Shown: in pieces, positions 1 through 10,874 of the stretch
Position numbering within the stretch: the stretch's first letter is position 1
Layout of the letters: the number at the start of each line of letters is the position of its first letter
Assembly: GCF_000001735.4 (NCBI RefSeq)
Contig: NC_003075.7
Span: 10,789,001-10,853,000 of the forward strand
DNA length: 64,000 nt
DNA from: Arabidopsis thaliana
Taxonomy: Eukaryota > Streptophyta > Magnoliopsida > Brassicales > Brassicaceae
Direction: 5' to 3'
Notes under the pieces: generated by a model
What the model saw: only the letters and a program-made list of their open reading frames with translations
Told to the model about the DNA's origin: nothing
The model's database searches: none
Made by a program: the position numbers and the translations under genes

Positions 1-120
1 TCAAAAGTTCTAAGAAGGAATCGATTCGACTTAGGAAGAAGAAGAGATAACATTGGAGCTTTAATGGCTCGTCCTCTTGAGTGTGAGACAGAGTTGCAAA
101 AATGTAATCTTTATATATAA
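1..120 (+). CDS. possible 3' end of an upstream plus-strand gene (partial)
   Basis: Two plus-strand frames are open from the window edge. Frame 1 runs to TAA at 118-120. Frame 3 is very basic and stops at 48-50, ending RLRKKKR. Either could be the C-terminus of a gene that starts before the window. I recall a PPR gene lying upstream in A. thaliana, but nothing here proves it. The stretch may equally be 3' UTR. Confidence 0.2.
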   Translation, partial: SKVLRRNRFDLGRRRDNIGALMARPLECETELQKCNLYI

Positions 121-143
121 ATGATTTTATCAAAAAAATAGTT

Positions 144-2433
144 TTATAATACATCGGAGCATCTGATACAACTATGATCAAGGAACTTAGCCACAAGGCT
201 CTCAGGTTCAGGGATCAGTGAGGAAGTTACGCTGTTCCAGAAATGGAACGTTAAGGACTCATTGAGTATCTTCTTGAACGATTCGTCTTGCTGCGATCTC
301 TCATCTTCTATTGCAGGGTATGCAAAATAGCTGCTTCACCAAAATCAAAACAGGATCAAAGTTAAAAGCTTTGCAAAAAGATGAAGTCTTTGAGCAAAGT
401 CATAAAGAGAGCTTTACTTTGTGATCTGTTGTGAGTTGATTGGGAAGAAAACAGAGGACGGTCGAATGTTCAGCTCCTGTTGATTCATACGCCGATTCTT
501 CCCGTTTAAAAACCGTTTAGCTACTCGGGTCAAGAGATCTGCTCCGTTGCATCGCAAACACTTATCATCGTAAGTCAAGTAGTACTCGTTCAAGCATTCA
601 AGTAAGAATGGGCTGCAGAGAGAGGTTAAAAGTTGAAACATCAGACAGAAACATTGTCGGTTACTAAGATGGGAATCGATGTTTTGAATGTAGCAAAGCA
701 TTGGTTTGTGTTTATGAACCTTTTCTTTTCGAATGACATAACAGCACCGTTCAGTGATTCACCGGCTACCTGATCCTCCATGCCAATAGTATTTCTCAAA
801 GACGATAATGAACCCAAAACTATCACATCAGAATCGAGGTAAACCCCGCCATATCTGCATCAATACGCAATCATGCTTCATTTCACAAGTAACAAAAGTG
901 ATCAATTAGTTGATTAGAGAGTGATCAAGATTTACTTATAAAGGGCGGCAAGCCGAACGAGTTCACTGTAGTGAGTAGGATAGAACTTAGTTTTTCTCCA
1001 ATCAAACCATACAGAAGCAAATACATGAGTAGGAGTATCCTGCAGCAACTCATCAAGGTTGGGCATTGCCACAGCAACTTTATAACTGCAACATAGAGAA
1101 AAGAATCAACCAAACCATTACTAAATGGAGGAGTTAAGAGACAGCATTATGTGTTACTCACTAACCTATCTTTCACAAAGCTGTTCCTGAAGAAATCAAG
1201 CTCAACAGTCTCTGAGAAAACCACAACACAAGCATCTCGATGCTGAGACAGTAAGCTCTCAAGCCCTCTTTGATGTCTAACACTAAACATCCAACCAGGT
1301 GAATTCCACACCATAAACACTCTCATAGAACATTTCTCCTTTCTAAAAAACGAATCCATAAAATCCGAAAACGACAAACTCGGTTCTATACCAGGATAAT
1401 ATCCCCATTTTGTTCCATCTGCATACATATGTTCTGTAACCTCATCATGCTTCCTCTCAGATTCCACATTCTTCTGTTCCTCTCTCTCAATTTTCTCATC
1501 ATTGTCTAATGTCTTACGTTCACCTCTCTTGATCTCACCAACACTACTCAGCAACCTAAACTCATTTGGTTCCTTCTTCTCTGAAACAACACTCAATGGC
1601 TTCTTTGCCATAAAAGGGTTTCTCTTAATCTGATTCAACCTCCATTTCTGCACAACCTTATCACCTCTAGTCAATCCAGTATTCCCAACACTATCAGGAT
1701 CCTGCAACATTGGATTATTCAACGGATTCAAAGTCTCAATATTCGACTTAAACATTCTATCTCTCCTCAAGAAATCACCTTTCTTATCAAACCAATCTCC
1801 CCAACCTTGTCTCAAAGGCGAGACCTTTTTACCAGATTTTAACAACAAGGCATCTTCCACACTCGTAACCTCAACAATCTTCCTACGAATAGATTCATCT
1901 AAAGGAACATCATCAGATCCAAACGCAGCTCTACTACTCTTATCTCCTGAACTATCAGAATCTATACTAAAACCTGTGTAATCGTAATCCCATTCATCTA
2001 TAGATCGTTTATTGAAAGCTCTTCTTATAACTCCATTAACATGATCGAAGTAAAACCCAGAAGATGAAGCAGCCTTGTTCCGATTAAGATCCACTTCTTG
2101 CTCTTGCTCTGCGTCTTGATTCTCATCTTCCTCATTCGAAACGCCGTCGTCTTCGATCGCATCGTCGTGCTCGTCGATTCTGTCTTCGGTTGAGGTAGTG
2201 GATCCTCTTCCTCCTCCGCCGGTGGTTTCAACGTCGGAATCTGAGACGAGGACAGAATCAGGGAACAAAACTGTGTCTTCGCTGGAGCCAGAGCGGAGGT
2301 GATTCGGCGAGTGAGATGAGAAGAGTGAGAGACGAGTGTAGAGAAGTGAGACGGAAGCGAGAAGAAGAACGGCAGACATAACGGCGCAAGCTTGTGCACC
2401 GTGACGGGAACGTGAACGCCGTGACCTCAACAT
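144..2433 (-). CDS. alpha-1,4-glycosyltransferase family, Golgi type II membrane protein (5 exons)
   Basis: Coding exons on the minus strand are 2433-1166, 1085-936, 854-720, 612-418 and 330-144, giving 644 residues. ATG at 2433 is the first in-frame ATG; the reading frame stays open slightly upstream without one. A hydrophobic anchor at residues 18-36 (AVMSAVLLLASVSLLYTRL) follows a basic N-terminus, as in Golgi type II enzymes. A long acidic, low-complexity stem of about 300 residues comes next. The catalytic part contains YGGVYLDSDVIVL, which holds the DXD motif that binds metal and nucleotide sugar in the glycosyltransferase sugar-binding DXD family. FHFWNSV near the C-terminus fits the alpha-1,4-glycosyltransferase conserved region. 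The sugar donor and acceptor cannot be read from sequence. Likely AT4G19900 (recollection). Confidence 0.93.
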
Positions 2434-2773
2434 CGCCAATAACTCTCTCCTCCGTCGGAATCTAACGGCGATCCGATCTGATTTATTTGAATTCGTTGCA
2501 ATTGAGAGTGTATCTTAAAATGCCACCTCTCACTGGTCTGTTTAACCAATTAAAGACAAGCAATTAGTAAAACAATAATCGAGGTTTGGTTTCAATATTT
2601 GTGAACTCTTGTAATCAATTTCTCTTACCGAACATGCGAACAATTTTAACATGGTTCCACAGCCTGCACTGAACTCTTGAAGCAAGTTCCTCACGTCTAA
2701 GATCATGTTAACGTCATAGGCATATGCATTTGATGGACTCTACGTAAAAGGAAAGATTTAGAGTCTCCCAATT
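2434..2773. other. intergenic, 5' flank of the glycosyltransferase gene
   Basis: Probable 5' leader and promoter of the minus-strand glycosyltransferase gene. I see no other gene or repeat. Confidence 0.5.
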
Positions 2774-2965
2774 TTAGTCTCGGGGTTGCTCACTTTCATC
2801 AGCTAGAACCTTGAAGTTAGTACCAAACTCTTGTTTAAGCAATCTCACATCGGATGTCTCTAGCTTGTAGGAGATGGGAATGGTCACGAGTTGGCCTTTG
2901 TCCACCAGCTCTTTGATCTTCACCAGCTCATCTAAAGCAACATTTGGATTCGGAGTACCTTTTGG
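2774..2965 (-). pseudogene. TIR-domain fragment (relic)
   Basis: The minus strand reads LDELVKIKELVDKG, then IPISYKLETSDVRLL, then EFGTNF, ending at TAA (2776-2774). This is the middle of a plant TIR domain: the catalytic-glutamate helix (the E of LDEL), a strand, and the x-DVR-x-FG region. The first third of the domain is missing and I find no start codon or exon that would supply it. It is probably debris from the TIR family that survives as three genes between 6.8 and 11.7 kb on the same strand. It could be one exon of an unannotated gene. Confidence 0.65.
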
Positions 2966-3063
2966 AGAAAATCTTGGTTTAAATCAAAATCTGCATAGTA
3001 GACCAAAATTTCGATTATAGTATAGTCCTCAGACCGATCCGAGAAAATCCCAACCTAACTAGT

Positions 3064-3200
3064 CAAGTCTAGGCTCTTAATTTCTTAGTCAAAACGAAAC
3101 ATATACATCATTGTTAAGCAAAAGTGTACAAGGCAAGTCTAGGCTCTTGATTGCTAAGTCAAACGAAACGTATACATCATATGTTAACCAAAAGTCTACA
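3064..3200. repeat. tandem duplication, two copies of about 67 bp
   Basis: 3064-3130 and 3134-3200 are near-identical. Both start CAAGTCTAGGCTCTT, contain ATACATCAT and end in a TCTACA- or TGTACA-like hexamer. The period is 70 bp. No coding potential. Confidence 0.85.
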
Positions 3201-3644
3201 CCATCCCACTTTAACCAATACTGGAGCTTGTTCCTGAGAGGCTGCTTCGCCATATTTGAACCATTTCATATTGAGCCAATAACATGTTTATAGAGATCTT
3301 AAGATCAGTCAGTATAGAAAGTAGAAACACTGAACTCAAGATTCTTATGCAAATTAAAAGGCAAATTCTTTGGTGATGCTAATAAGAAAGTGAGCTAAAA
3401 GGTTTCAAATTGTTTTGGATCTTTGATTTTGGTTCAGTGTTTGATTTTGGTTCTAATGTCGAAACGTCCCATTTTGGTTTTTCTTGTTTGGTTCGGTTGA
3501 GGTTCAATTAACCAGAAATAGTTCTTTTAGAAAAAAATAGAACAAATCCACATTAGACTAATTACATACCGCTATTACGAAAAAATAAACTAGATTCACG
3601 GCGATTTGTTATCTGCTTTAAAAGTAAGATAATTTATACATCTA

Positions 3645-4933
3645 GGGTTGCCTGAATTTTCAGCCCTATACTAGTTGGAATCTCAACTTTCCATCCTAAA
3701 TTTTTAGCCACTTGAAAAACCACCATAAACAATTTTAATCTCGATAAAACTACATGTACTTTCAGATTTGTTCTTAAAACTACACCTCCAATTGAACCGA
3801 CCAGTTAACCAAAAATTATACATCCGGTTTGACTTACCCAAAATTTAACCGAACTTATTCGATTTCGACTCTATTTTAACCCAATTTAGACTCAAAAAAT
3901 ATATTCTCTAGAAGAAAAATACTTTTTATTTATTTTTGATAAAAACTTAAAAATAAATAAATTAATTTTACCAAAATAATAAAATAAAAAAAAAATACCA
4001 CACAAAATTATATAATAAAATTTTAGTATATATTTTGGTAATAAACAAAATATACCGCAAAATAATATAACAAAATAGACAACAAATTCCTTTTATAATT
4101 ACAATGGTGTTATATATATATATATATAAATGTATATGGTATATACTCTAAATTTAATAATTCAAAGGTCATTTTCTTTTTTAAAACACCATAATCATAT
4201 ATAAATATATATATATATATATATACATATATAACTCATCTTGAAATATATAAAAAGAAAACTGAATCTATAAAGAAAAATAAATTTATAAATACCATAA
4301 TATATACTTTGATTATGATGTTTACGGATATATATAAAAATAAATTTGGCATATATTTTGAATTTCATTACATATATAAAGTTCAAAGGTCATATATTAT
4401 GATTTCAAGAAAAATGAATATTTTGTTTAAAATAAAGACATAGCTTTATATTTATAAAAAATATAAATGATTGCCAAAAGGAAAATATATATGTTTGTAT
4501 ATTATCAAAATTTTATAACAAAATGTAGCTCAAAATATAATTTGGGGTATATTTTGTCATAATAATTTTTGCTAAAATTAAGTTATAATTTAATATTTTT
4601 AATTGTTTATCACAAATATCACAAATAAAAATTAATAAAAATAATTTTACTTCTTAATAAGACAATTTATTTACATTTTGTTTGGGTCAAAATTAGGCTA
4701 AAATAAAGTCAAAATCGTATTAATTTCGGTTAAATTATGGGTAAGTCAAACCGAATGTATAATTATCGGTTAACTGGTCGGTTCAATTGGAGGCGTAGTT
4801 TTAAGAACAAATCCGAAAGTACATGTAGTTTTATCGAGATTAAAATTGTTTATGGTGGTTTTTCGAGTGGTTAAAAATTTAGGGTGGAAAGTTGAAATTC
4901 TAACTAGTATAGGGTTGAAAATTCAGGCATCCC
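3645..4933. mobile_element. non-autonomous Mutator-like element (TIR-MULE) with 9-bp target duplication
   Basis: The element is 1289 bp. Its ends are long imperfect inverted repeats of roughly 245 bp (about 3645-3892 and 4685-4933). The left end starts GGGTTGCCTGAATTTTCAG; the right end, reverse-complemented, starts GGGATGCCTGAATTTTCA. Both flanks carry the identical nonamer ATACATCTA (3636-3644 and 4934-4942). A 9-bp duplication is the signature of Mutator superfamily insertion. The interior is extremely AT-rich with TA runs and encodes no transposase, so the copy could only have moved with enzyme supplied in trans. The perfect duplication against moderately diverged inverted repeats suggests a fairly old master with a not-so-old insertion. 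Confidence 0.92.
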
Positions 4934-5164
4934 ATACATCTATTCAAAGTTATATTCTCGCTCAAAAGACATTTGATATTTCTAAGAAGAAACAGGTCAA
5001 TTACATGAAACCCGGTCTATATTGCAGTCATATAGAATATTTAAAAGTTTTTTTATTCATATATATTTGACCATATCCTCCAGTTACATGGAATAGAATA
5101 AGGTACTTAACATTAAAGATTTTTTGCTTTAGTTTAACAGCATACATGAGGAGTACGTCTAAGC

Positions 5165-5758
5165 TTAGCAATTGTACTCACAAGTACAAAGTTGTGAGTA
5201 CTTGTCTCCGCGACAAGTTGCAAATCCGGTATTGTAAACTCGAAAACACTCGTTTAGGCATGATTCAATATCACATGGGTGGCCAAGTTTTATGACCGAG
5301 GTACATGTTTTTAACTGCTTTGCACTTGAAAATACCAAAAAGCCTAAAACAAAAACAAATTGTATTAATACTTAACAATTTTTGAAGTATAGCATATATT
5401 GTCAGATTTATACCAAGTAAATGAAAGAGGCATAAGATATGTATATGTATATTTGCTTTAATATTTTAAAAACATTAAATAAATCGTATTGAATGTTTTG
5501 TTGGGGGAAAACGTTTTTATGGCATTAGACATTAAACATTAAAACAAATTGCAATAAAATAGGTCAATAATAAAATGATTTCTTCTAGGGTCATAAATTT
5601 CCCCAGCCATGCTTAAAAGTAATAGACGCATCGTTTTCGAAAGCTAAGTTTTGAATTTTATAACATAACTAATTCAATGTAATACAAGATATATACGAAC
5701 TTTTACCTGAGAGAACAAACATGCAGATGAACAGATAAGAACACAGTAGTTTTGCCAT
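5165..5758 (-). CDS. defensin-like (DEFL) secreted cysteine-rich peptide
   Basis: Two exons, 5758-5707 and 5343-5165, encode 76 residues. Exon 1 encodes the start of a signal peptide (MAKLLCSYLFICMFVLS) and is interrupted in phase 1, as in most plant DEFL genes. The mature part starts near KQLKTC and has eight cysteines: the order C, C, C-LNE-C, C, then C-T-C and a terminal C fits a cysteine-stabilised alpha-beta fold with four disulfides. Such peptides are secreted and act in defence or in pollen/pistil signalling; which applies here is unknown. A TATA-like CTATAAAT lies about 95 bp upstream. The gene is too short to stand out as an open frame. Likely AT4G19905 (recollection). Confidence 0.88.
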
Positions 5759-5850
5759 GACTTGGGAATCAATAAGAAGATTACGTTAATCTAACAATTG
5801 TTTGTTTCGAAAAATTCTTTACATTGAAAGATGAGATGGGAAAAGAAAGT

Positions 5851-5858
5851 ATTTATAG
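5851..5858 (-). promoter_or_regulatory. TATA-like box of the DEFL gene
   Basis: CTATAAAT on the minus strand lies 93 bp before the DEFL ATG, at a normal TATA spacing if the leader is about 60 nt. Confidence 0.45.
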
Positions 5859-6824
5859 ATTATAAGTGATGTGAGAAACATAGAAGAAATATACTCTTTT
5901 GGCAACATATTTAAACTAATGTGAAAAGAGTCAAAATTATTATTTTGGCAAAAACATTTCTCATAATAATTAGTTTGAACGTTGACCAACAAAATGGAAA
6001 AAAAAAAAGAGATTTCTGAAAAGTAACACCATATATATATAATATTAAATATTTGGTAATGGTCAACATATAATTTCTATGCATTCATTTTCTATGGAAA
6101 ATTGTATAGTAATATAATTACTCATCCAATTATGGAAAGAACAAAAGGGACCAAAAATATTTACAAATTAAAACCATTACAAAAAAATTATTAAAAAAAT
6201 CATTAAACATATAGATTCGATGTATAATAAGTGTACAATAAAATTAGAAAGAATTTAAATATAATTTCAGTTTACTATTTAAAATTTAATTGTACAACTT
6301 AATGTTGATAAAAATTAAAAACTCCACATTATATCGAAAATCAGATCCAAACTAATTAATTTGCATAATCGTTATTAATATGAAAAAAATCATACATGTT
6401 CTAATTCTATCCATTATGGTTTTGAATTGGGACCAACATGTTGAAATTTTCATCGTCATTCCTTTTCTGTAGGATATAATTATAGAACACATGTGTTTTT
6501 CTGAATGTTGATTAATTGTTGAAGAATATAAACAATATTTTGATATTTCTTCCATTTTTAGATCACAAAATCGCGTTGTTCTCGGTTTGAACCCGGTTCA
6601 TGATTCTTGATTCAATAATCATAAGTAATATCGCACCAAAATCTTCTTATCAATGGCAAATCAAAGAGACTAGGAAATGACAGAAGCAGAGAATGAAAAA
6701 AATGAAAAGAAACCTCACACACGTAACGTAACAAACAAGAAACGTTAATCTCTTGCCTACGTACATAACGTAACTAACTTTTTCTGACAAACGGGTTATT
6801 TTTTGTAGTTTCCGCTGTTTCCAA
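5859..6824. other. AT-rich intergenic DNA
   Basis: Low-complexity AT-rich sequence between the DEFL gene and the TIR cluster. The short open frames here have no family features. The last part is probably the 3' UTR of the first TIR gene. Confidence 0.5.
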
Positions 6825-6868
6825 TCAGCTCAGAATCAATCGAAATGTCTTCCGGATGACAACCAAAC

Positions 6869-7687
6869 TCAGAACAGCAACGAGCCACTGAAGGATACTG
6901 AAGACATCCAATCTGTGAAAACAAAAGGGATAATGAAATAGCAGAGCAAAGCAGCAATAGCAACATAAAGCAACTCTTTTCCAAACCCCTCTTGAGCATT
7001 CGGTTGTTTTGGCATGAACATGTCTAAAGGGCTAGGTAGTTTTTCATCTTGCACACGTCTCGGAAGTTTCTTGCCCTGTAGACGTCTCTTAATAGCCCTT
7101 ACAATCTCCTCCACAAGAGAAGTATCATTGCTGCTATGCAAATCATGAAAAAAAAACTAAAACAGTCAAAACCAAAACTCTTTCCAATCTTCTTCTATAG
7201 TCACGTAAATAAAATAAAATTATTACCTGTAATCTGCTGAGGTGAAACCAGTATCTGTGCAGATAAAATTCACATTTCTCATCCAATGCTCGGCAAATGG
7301 ATGATCCCTGAAGCCCTGAATCGTCAACGTTTCCAAAAAACTCTCTCCAAATCTACCATTGAACATATTCACGTCGTCTTCTGAAACCCTATAGAAGACA
7401 GGGATCAACACGAGTTTTCCTTCCCTACGTCGATCATAGATCCTCACCGCTTCGTGCAAACACAACTCTGACGCTGTGTACCGGTCAGAGAAAATCACTA
7501 ATGCGACATTTGAGTTATCGATCGCTCTGAAAATGTGTTCCATGCCTCTTCCTCTTCGCTCGTCACTATCTATGAAAACGTTAAACCCTTCGTCATTTAA
7601 GGCTCTTTCCACATGCCTAATGAATCCGTCGCTCTGATCGCTTTCACCATGATTGATAAACACTAGAGGACGTGCTTGTATCGCCAT
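6869..7687 (-). CDS. TIR-only protein with C-terminal membrane segment (TIR copy 1, tail shifted)
   Basis: Exons 7687-7227 and 7130-6869 encode 240 residues. Exon 1 is a TIR domain: FIRHVERALNDEGFNVFIDS, then VALVIFSDRYTASELCLHEA, then PVFYRVSEDDV. The glutamate of CLHE sits where TIR NADases have their catalytic residue, but the usual W before CL is L, and the SFRG start motif is replaced by INHGES. No NB-ARC or LRR follows. Exon 2 gives a basic linker and one hydrophobic segment, AIAALLCYFIIPFVF. The paralogues at 8.4 and 10.9 kb continue into a second hydrophobic stretch; here it is present in the DNA (6890-6825) but in another frame, so this copy ends early. Role: TIRs cleave NAD+ in immune signalling; activity here is not established. 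Likely AT4G19910. Confidence 0.82.
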
Positions 7688-8391
7688 TGGATTAGGGTCT
7701 TATTGTTTTCGAAACAATCTATTTGTCAAACTACTCTCTTTTTAAGAAACTACACCAGTTTTCAAAATTTCCAACTAGATCAATCTTTCATAATTAAGAC
7801 AACGTTTTTCCATGTACATTTTTTCTTCTAAAACTAACGTTTCAGTTTTCCAAATAAAAATCAAACAAAGTCTAAAAATCGATCATAATTTAGTTAAATA
7901 AACGTTTGCTACAAATTGCCAAATGAAAAATCATTAATAGTTTAATACACATATTTAACTAGGCTTGGGCTTAATTGTGTCCCTTAAAATCTGCTTGGGC
8001 TTGTGTCCCTCAAAACTTACGGGCTCTGTCTACCTCCACTCCCAAGTATTTGCTAAAAACCTTTTATACTTCTTACGGTACGCTAACCTTAATATTCACT
8101 CTCCTTCGTAATATTCGCACATTCCTATGAATGGAACGTTCTCCTCAAGACTGTCGTGCAAGTGAAACATTCAAAAGGCAGTTTTTTGTGATCCTAAGCA
8201 AATTGTTGAAAACATCCTTAACAGTTACACATATTCCAACTCACACAGGCATGAAAAGCGGGTAATGCATATATATGGGTAAATTATGCACATTTTCTTT
8301 ATATATAAATATTAACAAACACACAAAACACACACATGTACAAGTACAAACACGAGCCTGATCATGTCAAAGCACGCGATCACTCACACGG
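7688..8391. other. intergenic between TIR copies 1 and 2
   Basis: Promoter side of TIR copy 1 and 3' side of copy 2. I see no gene, RNA or repeat with clear boundaries. Confidence 0.45.
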
Positions 8392-9360
8392 TCAGGCGAA
8401 CTTCCTGCGGATTAGAACCAAAAACAAAACACCTACAAACCATTGAGGAGTCTTGTAGAAACTCGTGTCATTGAATATTAAAGGTGCTATGAAATTACAG
8501 AGACCAGCCAAAACAAGAGCGAAGAAAATCTCTGTTTCAATGGGCAATTCCTTCTCTTTAGTGGGAACGTATGGTAGCTGTCTCTTAACGTCCCGAACAA
8601 TCGCATCCACAAGATAGCTATCTATTCTGCCAAATCGATAAGAACAGTATTGATATAGTATCAACCTAAAAATTTCTAACTAAAAACCATAAGTTAAATT
8701 TTAATATGTACTCTCAACTGATATTACATTATAAAAAAAAAACCTTAACTTGAGACAGAACACAAAATACCTGTGGACTTCTGAGGTGAAGCCGGTCTTG
8801 GACGAAATAGATTTCACAGAGTTCACCCAACGTTCGGCCATAGGTTCCTCCTTAGGAGACTGTCTCTGCACCGTTTCTATAAAACAACTTCCAAATTTAC
8901 CTTTGAAATTTTTCACGTCGTCTGTATTGACCCTGTAGAAGACAGGGATCACTGTTAGTTTCCCTTCCTTCACGCAATCATCAATCTTCACGAGCTCGTT
9001 TAAGCACCAGTCTGACTCCGAGAACCGGTCAGAGAAGATCACGAGTGCCATCTTTGAGTTTTCGATTCTCTTGAAGAGGTTTTGAAGGTCTCTCCCTTTC
9101 ATCTCGTTGCTATCAATGAAAACGTTGACCCCTGCAATTCTCAAGGCTTTCACTACATGACTCACGAAGCCGTGGCGCAGCTCCTTTCCTCGGAAACTAA
9201 CAAACACCTGGGGTCGTGGTCGGGGTGGAAGACTTTGCGGTGGCTGAAGAGGGCGAGCATAAGGAAGAGGAGGTCGTGGTCGGGTTAGGAGCACGGGAGG
9301 AGTAAGAGGTCGTGGTCGGGATTCAGGAATGGGAGGAGGAGGAGGACTAGGAGGGTCCAT
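8392..9360 (-). CDS. TIR protein with proline/arginine-rich N-terminus and C-terminal membrane hairpin (TIR copy 2)
   Basis: Exons 9360-8771 and 8626-8392 encode 274 residues. ATG at 9360 is the first in frame. Residues 1-50 are rich in P and R (MDPPSPPPPPIPESRPRP, with RPRP recurring). The TIR domain begins PQVFVSFRGKELRHGF, and SDWCLNELVKI retains the W and the catalytic-position glutamate, making this the most canonical of the three copies. PVFYRVNTDDV and GKFGSCF follow. Exon 2 carries FFALVLAGLCNFIAPLIF, then PQWFVGVLFLVLIRRKF, together resembling a membrane hairpin with a basic end. Same strand, intron phase and exon content as copies 1 and 3, so a tandem duplicate. Likely AT4G19920. 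Probable immune TIR; membrane anchoring is inferred. Confidence 0.87.
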
Positions 9361-10317
9361 TGGTCGTTGCCTGGTTGGTTTATCAGCCAAAACCAACAAA
9401 GAAAGGATTTGTGAAGAACACTTGGGAACTTCCTAGTTCTTATTATATGGAAAACGTAAGACTTTCTTTTCTTTATTAATTCATATTCCTGGAGAGCAAG
9501 ACGGTAACTTCGATGCAGTTCCGATCCAGTACTCTTTTTTCGGATAAAGTATTAAGCTTATTTTTTATACCATGGGTTCGTTCGTGATGGCTTAATACGA
9601 TACAATAACTAGCTACCTAATTTCAACTAATCTCTTTTATAATATTGTGCTAGTCAATAAAATTAAGCTGATTAATTTCCTTTAGCCATGTAATTAACAC
9701 TTCATCTAAATGGCTTTCCCTATAAGAATTTTGATTCCAATAAATCGTGTAGTATGGTTTGGAATATGAGTCGGATCTTGTCGCGTTACACCGAGTTTTT
9801 TTTTTTTTTTTTGGGAAAAGTTTACCCAAAAATCATGTTATGCCAGCAAAGAAACCATGTAATAAAACTCATAACCAAATATAGTTTTATGTCAAAATTT
9901 AAATATCGTTATCGATATAATTGTTGTTACTACCAAACCATAAGAAAACCAATCCTTTGGAACAACCCACTGGAGTCTATAGCCGCCAAAGTCTTTCTTT
10001 AGTATATCTCCATCAGAAAAACGCCATTGTAGTCAGCATGTCACCCACTCACCCTACTATCATGGATCAGTTCAATAATGCTTTCGCAAAGCAAATCACC
10101 ATTTAATTTTGGGATCAATTTTTCTTATTATAGTTCATTTAATCTGTTTATATAACCATCACTTAACTCTCTATTTCTAAATATTCGGAGCAGAACAGAA
10201 TGGATCAAATCATATGACTATTTTGCTTACACCTAGTTTCAGCACTATACATATACATGCTCATACTAGAAGATGGTTAAAATTTATAATCAAGCGTCAA
10301 TAACCTATGCTTTAATA
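9361..10317. other. intergenic upstream of TIR copy 2
   Basis: Promoter region of TIR copy 2 followed by AT-rich DNA with a poly-T run near 9800. Open frames on the plus strand here lack family features. Confidence 0.45.
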
Positions 10318-10579
10318 CTCCCTCTGTTCTTTTTTAATTGATCTTCTAGAAAAAAATATTGTTTCTAAAGATTAATTTTGATTTTTGAGATTTTCAATAC
10401 ATTATTTATTAGTTATTATTCATGAATTTTAAACTTCAAGACAAATAATTAAATATTATTGGTTTCTAATTATAGAAAAATGTAAATCACAAACATTAAT
10501 ACATTTATAATCAGTTTTAATATGTTTTCTTAATTTGGGTGTTTTTTCTAAAATATCAATTAAAAAGGAATAGAAGGAG
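10318..10579. mobile_element. Stowaway-type MITE (Tc1/mariner superfamily)
   Basis: 262 bp. The left end reads CTCCCTCTGTTCTTTTTTAA and the right end, reverse-complemented, CTCCTTCTATTCCTTTTTAA. The CTCCCT start is the Stowaway hallmark. TA lies on both sides (10316-10317 and 10580-10581), matching the TA target of mariner elements. Interior AT-rich and non-coding. Confidence 0.9.
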
Positions 10580-10874
10580 TATAGTTCTAAAAAATTACTA
10601 ATGAGTTCAATACGGATAGAAGGTAAAGGTGCAAATGGTTGCACTTTTGGAGAGAAAAATGGATGAATAATTGATTTACCTCAAATTTTACCATTTAGAT
10701 TGAAAGTATAATATCTATTAATCATTTCTTTCAACCTTAATGAGATGAACAAAGAAAAAAACATAGATATATACATACAACATAAAAGCATAAAAAGCCA
10801 AGAGCTCATCGATCATTTGCAAAATATGGCGTACGTTGAGAGTCACGTGTCATATGTTCCACTGTTATTACCCA

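Noticed and set aside
1147-2439. Start of the glycosyltransferase at 2439
   Set aside because: That codon is TTG. The first true ATG in frame is at 2433. The same correction was made for TIR copies 2 and 3, F-box copy 1, the six-span protein, the GNAT and the VQ gene.
4195-4386. Small minus-strand frame rich in I, Y and F
   Set aside because: AT-rich interior of the Mutator-like element; TA runs read as IY repeats.
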